A stretch of 64,000 nucleotides of DNA, taken from assembly GCA_963710535.1 (NCBI GenBank), contig CAVQAW010000008.1:372001-436000 (forward strand), in the 5' to 3' direction. Shown piece after piece: positions 36,294 through 43,907 of this stretch. The notes beneath the pieces are model-generated. The model was not told where the DNA came from and made no database searches. It saw only the letters and a list, made by a program, of their open reading frames with translations. Position 1 is the stretch's first letter. The number at the start of each line of letters is the position of its first letter. Both the position numbers and the translations under genes were made by a program. The stretch comes from Pelagihabitans sp963710535. GTDB taxonomy: Bacteria > Bacteroidota > Bacteroidia > Flavobacteriales > Flavobacteriaceae.

Positions 36294-36336
36294 ATTACAG
36301 AAAAAAACCATAGTTTTTCTATGGGAAATCTGTAAT
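36294..36336. promoter_or_regulatory. Nested inverted repeat upstream of the LytTR gene (element A)
   Basis: ATTACAG (36294-36300) pairs with CTGTAAT (36330-36336), and inside lies CCATAG-TTTTT-CTATGG (36308-36324). The inner part, starting with seven A residues, nearly repeats the element at 40326-40353. It ends 36 bases before the LytTR start and looks like an operator or a leader hairpin. Confidence 0.5.
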
Positions 36337-36371
36337 CCCGTTTCAGGAACTCTTGCTAATTTGCAGTTTAA

Positions 36372-37115
36372 ATGAATGCTTTGATGGAGTATACTTATCT
36401 CATCATAGATTCCGACGCCACCTCTAATTTGCAATTACGGCATTTCTTGGAGGATTATGGTGACTTTCAATGCGTGCAACTTTCAAGGAACAGTGATGAG
36501 GGCTTGAACGCCATCCTCAAATATTCTCCCGATCTGGTCTTCGTCAACCTTAACGAGCAGGCCTATGAATATTTTCACATGGTTTCGGATCTCCATCAAT
36601 ATGTGAAGGATATTCCATTGATCATCGGTATCTCCCAAAGCAAGGAGTATGCCTATCAGGCCATCAAAAGCAATTTTTTTGATTATTGGCTGCTCCCTTA
36701 TAACGAATTCGACATACGGAAATCGCTTTTAAAACTCAAAAAGCGCGCACCAAAAGAAGTCGAGCCGCATACGATCTGTTTGCAATCATATCGGGATTAC
36801 CAATATGTCAATACCAATGACATCCTGTACCTGCAGGCCGACAACAATACGACCGAATTCGTAATGGCCGACGGCTCGGTGATCAACACCTACAAAACAT
36901 TGAAGTCATTTGAACAACAATTGCCCAAAAATTTCGTTAGGATTCATCAGAGCTACATTCTGAACACCAACTACGTGGCCCGCATCAATTATGGGAAGGC
37001 CATCTGCAGTTTGAAGGGCCGCAAACAACCCCTGCCCTTCTCCAAATCGTACAAAGGCAATGTAGACCTGCTTAAAAAACTGCTGTCAAAAAACAGCATT
37101 TCCGCACAGAATTGA
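36372..37115 (+). CDS. LytTR-type response regulator with a degenerate receiver
   Basis: Residues 6-118 resemble a receiver domain (EYTYLIIDSDATSNLQLRHF), but the phospho-acceptor position reads DLVFVNL with Asn59 in place of Asp, and the conserved Lys near 108 is Leu (DYWLLPY). A LytTR DNA-binding domain follows at about 138-240 (YQYVNTNDILYLQADNNTTE, NFVRIHQSYILNTNYVARI). It should bind DNA without phosphorylation, perhaps controlled by a ligand or by level. A second ATG at 36384 is also possible. It heads the block of signalling genes at 36.3-41.1 kb. Confidence 0.88.
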   Translation: MNALMEYTYLIIDSDATSNLQLRHFLEDYGDFQCVQLSRNSDEGLNAILKYSPDLVFVNLNEQAYEYFHMVSDLHQYVKDIPLIIGISQSKEYAYQAIKSNFFDYWLLPYNEFDIRKSLLKLKKRAPKEVEPHTICLQSYRDYQYVNTNDILYLQADNNTTEFVMADGSVINTYKTLKSFEQQLPKNFVRIHQSYILNTNYVARINYGKAICSLKGRKQPLPFSKSYKGNVDLLKKLLSKNSISAQN

Positions 37116-37251
37116 TCAAATTCTAGCAGAACCCTGCCATCTACCCCGTAAACCCCTTCATATACCCTGAACATTTTAAAGGACTATGACCCCTTTCTTC
37201 CGTTGAGTAGTTTAGTACCACAACAATTAATAAACTCAAAATACTCAAATT

Positions 37252-37404
37252 ATGAAAAAAGCAATCTTAGTTTTGGCAGTGATAGCGATGAACATGGGCA
37301 TGTATTCTTGCACCAACGATTCCGGATCGGAAGATCAGGCACTTTATGAAAACCTGAATACCAATGCAGGGGATGGGGATCATGTCCTAACACGGAAATG
37401 GTAG
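37252..37404 (+). CDS. Small lipoprotein peptide
   Basis: This 50-codon gene is preceded by an A-rich leader (ACTCAAATT) and followed within 40 bases by a strong terminator, so it is an independent transcript. The product has a positively charged start and hydrophobic core, MKKAILVLAVIAMNMGMYSC, with Cys20 as a likely lipid site. The mature part is a short acidic peptide (CTNDSGSEDQALYENLNTNA) ending in a basic tripeptide RKW. It would leave the cell or stay lipid-anchored in the envelope. I know no function; its position directly before a sensor kinase gene suggests a signalling role. Confidence 0.75.
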   Translation: MKKAILVLAVIAMNMGMYSCTNDSGSEDQALYENLNTNAGDGDHVLTRKW

Positions 37405-37441
37405 CGGTGGCAACTAACACTCGGTTAACTAGAAATAAAGC

Positions 37442-37476
37442 AAAGCCTTAAATATCCTATTTAAGGCTTTTTTTTT
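37442..37476 (+). terminator. Terminator after the small lipoprotein gene
   Basis: AAAGCCTTAAATA at 37442-37454 and TATTTAAGGCTTT at 37458-37470 form a perfect 13-bp stem around TCC, followed by a run of T. It separates the peptide transcript from the kinase gene. Confidence 0.92.
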
Positions 37477-37512
37477 ATCTTGTTGTTAAGACGCTATGAA
37501 AACCCATCTAAA

Positions 37513-39613
37513 TTGAAAAACCGATTCAAAATCATTTTTTATATAGGGGCACTCTTTGCAATCATGGCTTGCCAAAAAGATGGCAAAAAAAATGCATCTC
37601 CTGGCAATCAACTTAATGCAGATAGCGTGTCGACATGGATCAAGAAGGCACGCGATAATTCTTTAACCCTAAAAGAAAGGGAACGTTCGATTCAAAAAGC
37701 GGAGGTCTACACCAACTTAATGCCGAATGACTCCAGTAAACTGCGCAACTATGTCCCGCATCCAATGGACCTATATGGATATGAAGGACTCGCTTTCCTT
37801 TAGAAGAACAAATAACATAACACGAGAACCTTGCTTTAAATTTAAGTGATTCCACTCGCTTGGCAAATGCCCATTGGGATCTTGGCCCATTTCTTAAGAA
37901 CAATACTGTATCGCTTAAAGGATAGTGCATATTATCTATTATGCGATAGCTCAAGAAATATTTAAGGTATTGGATGATCCATTAAATGCGGGTAATATGT
38001 TATACCAAATGGCATCAACTCAGAATGAAATAAAAGATTATACCGGGGCAGAAATTAATGTGGTAAAGGCCATTGAAATTTTCAAAGAATTAAACGATAA
38101 TGATCGTCTTTATGATTGTTATAATCTATTGGCTATCATATCAAAAGACCAGAAAGAATATCAACAGGGCGCTTGGACTATTATAATACCGCAGAATCAC
38201 TATCTCGAGAAAATTGATGACAAAAAAACGAACCAAGAAATACTCAACAATAATATCGGCAGGCGTTTACCAGGAGATGAAAGACTATCCGAGGGCAATT
38301 GGCTATTTTGAAAAAGTACTCGAAAAACGATAGTGTTTTTTACAAAGATCCTCGATTATACGCTAGGGCCCTGAACAACCTGGCCTACAACCGGATGAAA
38401 GCGGGCCAATCTGGAGGGGGTGGAACAACAATTTCTACAGGCCCTCCACATCCGCGACAGTATTGAAGATGCTGCCGGCATGGCCGCCAGCCATTATAAT
38501 CTGGCGGAATACTATTTGCTAAGGCAAGACTCCCTTAAGGCCCTTGAGGAAGCAAAAGCGGCAAAACTATATGCCGAAAACAGCATCAGCAACGACCGCC
38601 TCCTGCAATCGTTGGGGCTGTTGGCCAGGGCAGATCCCAAAAATGCCGTTGGTTATTCCCAGGCCTATATACAGCTCAGCGACAGCCTGCAACAATTGGA
38701 GCGGCGCGAACGCGACAAATTTGCCAGGATCCGTTTCGAGACCAACGAAACCATAGCCCAGAACAAATTACTGGCCCAACAGAAACGCCTGTGGACGGGC
38801 ATCGCCCTCACCCTTCTGCTCTTGGCGGTGGCCGCTTACATCATCATCGTGCAACGTATCAAAAACCAAAAACTGCGCTTTCAAAGGGCACAACAGGCCA
38901 GCAACGAGAAGATATTCAACCTGTTGTTGTCTGAAGGCCAAAAACTGGAAGAGGGCAAGAAACTGGAACAGAAACGCATATCTGAAGAACTGCACGACGG
39001 CGTTCAGGGCCGGCTGCAAGGGGTACGCATGGTCTTATTGGGCCTCAACAAGCGAACCACCCCAGAGGCGATTGCCGAGCGGGCCGAGGCCATCAAGGAA
39101 TTGATGGACATTCAGGAAGAAGTGCGCAGCATTTCGCACGAATTGAGCAACGCCGCTTACCAAAATTTGCCTAACTTTATCAATAGCATTCAGGAGCTTT
39201 TGAAGGGCTTGGAAATTTCGGCCCACTTGAAACATAGTTTTGAATACGACCGAAAAACCGATTGGGACGCATTGCGGGGCGATTTGAAAATTAATTTGTA
39301 CCGCGTATTGCAAGAAAGCCTCCAAAATTGCGTTAAACATGCAAAAGCCCAACACATTTCCCTTGCATTTATGGTTGAGGGAGGAAATTCGTTGCAGGTA
39401 ACCCTTAGGGATGATGGCCGCGGATTTGATGTGAAAAAAGGCAAAACCGGAATTGGATTGAGGAATATTTCCGCCAGGGTAAGTAAAATGGAAGGGAAGT
39501 TGGACATCGACAGCCAACCCGGGAAGGGCACCACGATAACGATTACCCTGCCGATCCGCAAATTCGACGAGGAAACCGGCGTCAACATTGAACGAAGTTT
39601 ACTAAGGGTTTAA
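37513..39613 (+). pseudogene. TPR sensor histidine kinase gene, N-terminal half frameshifted
   Basis: The intended protein can be followed across frames. It begins at a TTG at 37513 with a lipobox signal (MKNRFKIIFYIGALFAIMAC), then TPR repeats such as LANAHWDLG, LDDPLNAGNMLYQMASTQNE, EYQQALDYYNTAESYLEKID and GEVYQEMKDYP-like text, and joins the intact kinase frame at about 38420. The reading frame advances by one at ten places (near 37757, 37829, 37920, 37936, 38168, 38176, 38200, 38264, 38325 and 38413) and never by minus one. Nine of the ten are explained by one extra base in a run of two or more identical bases. Downstream of 38420 there is none. True decay or local insertion errors in the assembly are both possible. 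Confidence 0.8.
38420..39613 (+). CDS. Histidine kinase, C-terminal catalytic part (HisKA_3 type)
   Basis: This is the unbroken part of the kinase gene: 397 codons with a GTG at the frame boundary. It holds the last TPR units, a membrane helix near residues 126-148 (LWTGIALTLLLLAVAAYII), a HisKA_3 dimerisation helix with the phospho-His in KRISEELHDGVQGRL, and an ATPase domain with LYRVLQESLQNCVKHAKA (N box), DDGRGFD and GIGLRNISARVSKMEG (G boxes). This layout pairs with NarL/LuxR-type regulators, and one follows 11 bases after the stop. Whether a protein starting here is made is unknown. Confidence 0.75.
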   Translation: MEQQFLQALHIRDSIEDAAGMAASHYNLAEYYLLRQDSLKALEEAKAAKLYAENSISNDRLLQSLGLLARADPKNAVGYSQAYIQLSDSLQQLERRERDKFARIRFETNETIAQNKLLAQQKRLWTGIALTLLLLAVAAYIIIVQRIKNQKLRFQRAQQASNEKIFNLLLSEGQKLEEGKKLEQKRISEELHDGVQGRLQGVRMVLLGLNKRTTPEAIAERAEAIKELMDIQEEVRSISHELSNAAYQNLPNFINSIQELLKGLEISAHLKHSFEYDRKTDWDALRGDLKINLYRVLQESLQNCVKHAKAQHISLAFMVEGGNSLQVTLRDDGRGFDVKKGKTGIGLRNISARVSKMEGKLDIDSQPGKGTTITITLPIRKFDEETGVNIERSLLRV

Positions 39614-39624
39614 GATCATAAGCT

Positions 39625-40296
39625 ATGGACGGAATAGTAAAAATTTTGGCGGTCGACGACCATCGGATGACCGCACTGGGCTATAAGTATATTCTGGAGG
39701 ATGCCACCTTTGACGGTTTTATGGTGAAGGTAGATGTCGCCAATGGTTATGAAGAAGGCCAGAAAAAAATCGAATATTCCCTTCGATCTGTGAAATACGA
39801 CATTATTTTGTTGGATATCCAACTGTTTCCCATGGAGGCAAAAGACCCAAGAACAGGGGAAGATCTGGGCAAATTGGCACGTAAACTTGTTCCCGATTCC
39901 AAAGTGGTTTTTATGTCCTCCTTCAGCGACAGCTACCGCATCAACAGTATTTGCCAGGCAGTAAACCCCGATGGCTATATGGTTAAATCGGAAATCGATG
40001 AACCCTCGCTGGTCGATATGGTAAAAACGGTCATGACCAAGCCGCCCTACTATACCCATTTGGCACTGGTCGCCGCCAGAAAAAACATCGCCCAGACCTT
40101 CAAGGTCGATGAATATGACCGCGCCATCCTCTACGAATTGTCCAAAGGCACAAAAACCAAGGATATGACACATGTAATTCCGTTATCCCTGGCAACCATC
40201 GACAATCGAAAAAGGGCCCTCAAGAGCAATTTCGGCATCCAAGATAAGAACGACCTTGCCCTGATCGACGAGGCAAGAAATCGCGGTTTTATCTGA
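39625..40296 (+). CDS. LuxR/NarL-family response regulator
   Basis: The 223-residue regulator has an intact receiver: acidic pair D11-D12 in LAVDDHRMT, phospho-acceptor Asp64 in DIILLDIQLF, a serine switch in VVFMSSFSD and Lys121 in GYMVKSE. The C-terminal GerE-type helix-turn-helix runs from about 160 to 223 (AILYELSKGTKTKDM, PLSLATIDNRKRALKSNFGI). It begins 11 bases after the histidine kinase stop and is its likely partner. An A-tract/T-tract element similar to that before the LytTR gene lies downstream, before the next gene. Confidence 0.92.
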   Translation: MDGIVKILAVDDHRMTALGYKYILEDATFDGFMVKVDVANGYEEGQKKIEYSLRSVKYDIILLDIQLFPMEAKDPRTGEDLGKLARKLVPDSKVVFMSSFSDSYRINSICQAVNPDGYMVKSEIDEPSLVDMVKTVMTKPPYYTHLALVAARKNIAQTFKVDEYDRAILYELSKGTKTKDMTHVIPLSLATIDNRKRALKSNFGIQDKNDLALIDEARNRGFI

Positions 40297-40325
40297 AGCT
40301 ATCGCGATAATTCTTCCGATTCTGG

Positions 40326-40353
40326 AAAAAAACCTAATTTTTCTAAGGTTTTT
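40326..40353. promoter_or_regulatory. A-tract/T-tract element before the 227-residue gene (element B)
   Basis: AAAAAAACC-TA-A-TTTTTCTA-A-GG repeats the core of the element at 36301-36324, with 21 of 24 aligned bases identical and one gap. AAAAACCT and AGGTTTTT form an 8-bp inverted repeat. It lies about 65 bases before the ATG at 40418. Confidence 0.45.
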
Positions 40354-40417
40354 CTCTAACATACCCTCACAATTAACTTCTAATTTTATCGTTGATAACT
40401 GTTGAATTGCCTTTGGT

Positions 40418-41101
40418 ATGCCATCTAATTTAGACCATTTCAAAAACCAACCAAAAAGTGTCATCGTGGGAGAAAACGATGTGGTTGGTTTATTGGCCTA
40501 TAAGCGTGCGCTCGAAAAGTTGTTTTTTTCGGAAGTCTTGATACGAAACAATGCCTTGGAAGGGCAGTCGGTTCACCTTTTGATTGAATTGGTCTGCCAT
40601 TTCGACCTCTTGGAAGGGGTTACCCATTTGAAGCAAGGTCTGTGGGGCCAAGCCGAAGGCAAAAATGCCAATAATAGGAACGGCTCAACTTTCGGCAAGC
40701 TTTTCAGACAACTTCAATCGAAGAACAATTTCCATATCGAGATTGAGGAATGTTCCATCATTTTCAACAATTGTAATGTCGTGATCCATAAAATATACGA
40801 CCAAAGCATCCCGGAACAATTCGATGATATTCTGTCCAATTTATCCAATCACTACAACAAACTGTTCAAGAATATTGGGGAACTACCTTATGAAATATTT
40901 ATCCCGGTTTTGGAGGAAACACGGGATACTGCCGCTTGTGAACATATAGGTAACCTCAAATACCAATTGAGCAAGGAGGTGCGAAACAATGATTATAACA
41001 AATATTGGGGACTCTATTTTTACTCCGAGCAAGATGCCCTGATTTATGATTTGAACCAGTCTTCTATGATTTCGGGCCTGCTTTACATGTTGAACCTTTA
41101 G
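40418..41101 (+). CDS. Hypothetical protein in the signalling block
   Basis: I do not recognise this 227-residue protein. It has no signal peptide or membrane helix and should be cytoplasmic. The opening PKSVIVGENDVVGLLAYKRA faintly recalls the first strand and helix of a receiver domain, but the rest does not follow that fold by eye. Asn is frequent in the middle (GKNANNRNGSTFGKL, IIFNNCNVVIH). It lies downstream of a response regulator on the same strand, and shares an upstream sequence element with the LytTR gene, so it is probably part of the same regulated set. Confidence 0.65.
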   Translation: MPSNLDHFKNQPKSVIVGENDVVGLLAYKRALEKLFFSEVLIRNNALEGQSVHLLIELVCHFDLLEGVTHLKQGLWGQAEGKNANNRNGSTFGKLFRQLQSKNNFHIEIEECSIIFNNCNVVIHKIYDQSIPEQFDDILSNLSNHYNKLFKNIGELPYEIFIPVLEETRDTAACEHIGNLKYQLSKEVRNNDYNKYWGLYFYSEQDALIYDLNQSSMISGLLYMLNL

Positions 41102-41115
41102 ATTTTTTTCAAGGT

Positions 41116-42390
41116 TTAGCCATTGAATAACGGCAGTCCTTTCATCATCAGGTTTACCTTCTTTTTGACCCCATGTAGGATGTTTTCATTATCCGGATGC
41201 ATCAATACTTCATCGATATACCCAACAATTGTAGCCATATCGGCCTCTTTTAGGCCCCTTGTGGTGATCGCGGCAGTTCCGAATCGAATCCCTGAAGTCA
41301 CGAACGGCGACTTATCATCAAACGGAACCATGTTCTTGTTGGCAGTGATATCGGCCTTGACCAATACACTTTCGGCATCTTTTCCCGTGATGTCCTTATT
41401 CCTCAAATCGATGAGCATCATGTGGTTGTCCGTTCCTCCGGAAATGATATGGTATCCTTTGGCCACAAAAGCGGCAGCCATGGCAGCGGCATTTTTCTTC
41501 ACCTGTAACATATAGTGCAGAAAATCATCGGTAAGCGCCTCTCCAAAAGCGATGGCCTTGGCCGCAATGATGTGCTCCAGAGGGCCGCCCTGGTTTCCTG
41601 GAAATACCGCCAAATCCAACAGTGCAGACATTTTTCTCAGGCTACCGTTCTTTAGTTTTATGCCAAAAGGGTTGTCAAAATCGGCCCCCATCAAAATAAG
41701 TCCGCCCCTAGGGCCCCTCAAAGTCTTATGGGTGGTGGTGGTAACGATATGGCAATGGGGAATGGGATCGTTTAATATGCCCTTAGCAATGAGGCCCGCA
41801 GGATGGGCGATATCTGCCAATAGCAACGCCCCCACACTGTCGGCAATGGTCCGGAATCGTTTAAAGTCCATATCCCTCGAATAGGCAGAAGCCCCGGCGA
41901 TGATCATTTTTGGTTTTTCACGAAGGGCAATTTCTTGGATATTATCGTAATTGAGTACTCCGGTCTCTTCTTCGACCCCGTAAAAAACCGGATTGTACAA
42001 GCGGCCGGAGAAGTTGACGGGTGAACCATGGGTCAAGTGCCCTCCGTGTGACAAGTCAAAGCCCAATATGGTATCCCCCGGCTGAAGGCAAGCATGATAC
42101 ACGGAGGCGTTCGCCTGAGACCCGGAATGGGGCTGTACATTGGCATAGGCCGCACCGAACAGTTCCTTGGCCCTGTCAATGGCGATCTGCTCCACTTGAT
42201 CCACGATTTCACAACCCCCATAATAGCGTTTTCCGGGGTAACCCTCCGCATATTTATTGGTAAGCACCGAACCGGCTGCTTCCATTACTTGCGGACTGGT
42301 AAAGTTTTCTGAAGCGATGAGCTCGATACCGGCTGTTTGACGTTCTTTTTCTGCGGTGATGAGGTCGAAAATCTGATTGTCGCGGAGCAT
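41116..42390 (-). CDS. glyA: Serine hydroxymethyltransferase
   Basis: GlyA interconverts serine and glycine with tetrahydrofolate and supplies one-carbon units. The 424-residue product is full length: IELIASENFTSPQVMEAAGS, NKYAEGYPGKRYYGGCE, NVQPHSGSQANASVY, the PLP lysine in TTTTHKTLRGPRGGLI, and the C-terminal SGIRFGTAAITTRGLKEADM. It is divergent from fahA across about 110 bases that hold two perfect -7 boxes. The opposite gene ends 14 bases away at its 3' end. Confidence 0.97.
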   Translation of the reverse strand: MLRDNQIFDLITAEKERQTAGIELIASENFTSPQVMEAAGSVLTNKYAEGYPGKRYYGGCEIVDQVEQIAIDRAKELFGAAYANVQPHSGSQANASVYHACLQPGDTILGFDLSHGGHLTHGSPVNFSGRLYNPVFYGVEEETGVLNYDNIQEIALREKPKMIIAGASAYSRDMDFKRFRTIADSVGALLLADIAHPAGLIAKGILNDPIPHCHIVTTTTHKTLRGPRGGLILMGADFDNPFGIKLKNGSLRKMSALLDLAVFPGNQGGPLEHIIAAKAIAFGEALTDDFLHYMLQVKKNAAAMAAAFVAKGYHIISGGTDNHMMLIDLRNKDITGKDAESVLVKADITANKNMVPFDDKSPFVTSGIRFGTAAITTRGLKEADMATIVGYIDEVLMHPDNENILHGVKKKVNLMMKGLPLFNG

Positions 42391-42416
42391 AGGCGTGGTT
42401 TCTGTTAAATGAGTGG

Positions 42417-42424
42417 CAAAAATA
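42417..42424 (-). promoter_or_regulatory. glyA -7 promoter element
   Basis: On the minus strand this reads TATTTTTG, a perfect TAnnTTTG box 26 bases before the glyA ATG. It predicts a leader of about 20 bases. Confidence 0.5.
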
Positions 42425-42435
42425 CGAATTGAAGG

Positions 42436-42464
42436 TTGTTAATTGGTATAAAATAATATATTTG
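42436..42464 (+). promoter_or_regulatory. fahA promoter (TTG and TATATTTG)
   Basis: TTG at 42436-42438 and the perfect -7 box TATATTTG at 42457-42464 are 18 bases apart. Transcription would begin near 42471, about 30 bases before the fahA ATG. Confidence 0.5.
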
Positions 42465-42501
42465 GTAATGAATTTATCAAATACAAATTAACAATTCCCA
42501 T

Positions 42502-43794
42502 ATGCCCAATTCCACCAATGACCCGCAAAAAAAAACCTGGTTGCCCGTAAAGGTCGATTCTGATTTTCCAATACAGAACATCCCGTTCGGCGTTTTCTTG
42601 ACCCGTGATGATATCATCACCATCGGGACAAGGATAGGAGACCATGCCATTGATCTGGGTGCGCTGCATCAGCTTGGCTATTTTGATGGGATTCCGCTGA
42701 CCGATGATATCTTCCTGCAGGACACCCTCAACGATTTTATCTCCGACGGCAAAAAGACTTGGCGATCGGTGCGCAATCGTATCAGTGAGATCTTCGATGC
42801 CAAGAATGGCGCTTTGAGAGATCGGGAAGATCACAAAAAAATCGTGCTCTTCTCTATGGAGGAGATCGAAATGCAGCTACCGGTGCAAATAGGTGATTAT
42901 ACCGACTTCTATTCGAGCAAGGAACACGCCACCAATGTAGGGACCATGTTCCGGGATCCCGAAAAGGCGCTGATGCCAAATTGGTTGCATATCCCTGTAG
43001 GGTATCATGGAAGGAGCTCCACTATCGTGATCAGCGGTACCCCGGTCAGAAGGCCAATGGGCCAAACCTTGCCTACAGGTGAAGAAACACCGATTTTCGG
43101 CCCTTCCAAACGTGTCGACTTTGAATTGGAAATGGCTTTTATCACTACCGACGCCAATGCGCTGGGCGAGCCCGTACCGGTGGATGAGGCCGAGGATTAC
43201 ATTTTTGGGATGGTACTTTTTAACGACTGGAGCGCCAGGGACATCCAAAAATGGGAATATGTGCCATTGGGACCGTTTTTGGCCAAAAACTTTGCCTCGA
43301 GTATCTCTCCCTGGATCGTTACCATGGATGCACTATCCCCCTATCGCGTGCCCAGCACGCCACAAAATCCGAAGCCCCTTCCCTATCTACAACAAAGGGA
43401 AAAACATACCTATGACATTCATTTGGAAGTCGAAATTGCACCTGAAAATACCAAGCCTACCGTGGTTTCAAAATCCAATTTCAAGTATATGTACTGGACC
43501 ATGGCGCAACAATTGGCACACCATACCGTGAACGGATGCAAGATCAACAGTGGCGATATGTTGGGCAGTGGCACCATTTCCGGGCCTACCCCGGATTCGT
43601 ACGGCTCCATGTTGGAACTGGCCTGGCAAGGCACAAAACCCGTTGTGCTCAAAGGTGGCGAAAAACGCACTTTCATCGAAGACAATGATACCGTGACGAT
43701 GAGGGGTCATTGCGAAAAAGATGGGATGCGCATCGGTTTTGGTGAGGTCAAAGGGAAACTTCTTCCTGCTTTTCAGCCCAAAAAAAAATCTTGA
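42502..43794 (+). CDS. fahA: Fumarylacetoacetase
   Basis: FahA splits fumarylacetoacetate into fumarate and acetoacetate, the last step of tyrosine breakdown. The 430-residue product has the N-terminal SH3-like domain (DFPIQNIPFGVFLTRDD) and the FAH barrel with DFYSSKEHATNVGTMFR, PVGYHGRSSTIVISGTPVRR, FELEMAFIT, and VLFNDWSARDIQKWEYVPLG. NGCKINSGDMLGSGTISGP closes the active-site region. No other tyrosine-pathway gene is adjacent. The gene is divergent from glyA. Confidence 0.95.
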   Translation: MPNSTNDPQKKTWLPVKVDSDFPIQNIPFGVFLTRDDIITIGTRIGDHAIDLGALHQLGYFDGIPLTDDIFLQDTLNDFISDGKKTWRSVRNRISEIFDAKNGALRDREDHKKIVLFSMEEIEMQLPVQIGDYTDFYSSKEHATNVGTMFRDPEKALMPNWLHIPVGYHGRSSTIVISGTPVRRPMGQTLPTGEETPIFGPSKRVDFELEMAFITTDANALGEPVPVDEAEDYIFGMVLFNDWSARDIQKWEYVPLGPFLAKNFASSISPWIVTMDALSPYRVPSTPQNPKPLPYLQQREKHTYDIHLEVEIAPENTKPTVVSKSNFKYMYWTMAQQLAHHTVNGCKINSGDMLGSGTISGPTPDSYGSMLELAWQGTKPVVLKGGEKRTFIEDNDTVTMRGHCEKDGMRIGFGEVKGKLLPAFQPKKKS

Positions 43795-43907
43795 TAAAAG
43801 GGTTTTTTAGCTGATAAATACGATAGTTGAACGTTTTGCGTTATGTAAAAAAACAATTTTGGCACGGCTGTTGAAATTGTAATGGCAAAACAGTAAAAAC
43901 CATCGTC

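Noticed and set aside
39616..40173. A 185-codon minus-strand frame opposite the response regulator
   Set aside because: The plus-strand regulator has all receiver and helix-turn-helix motifs; the antisense frame shows no family features.
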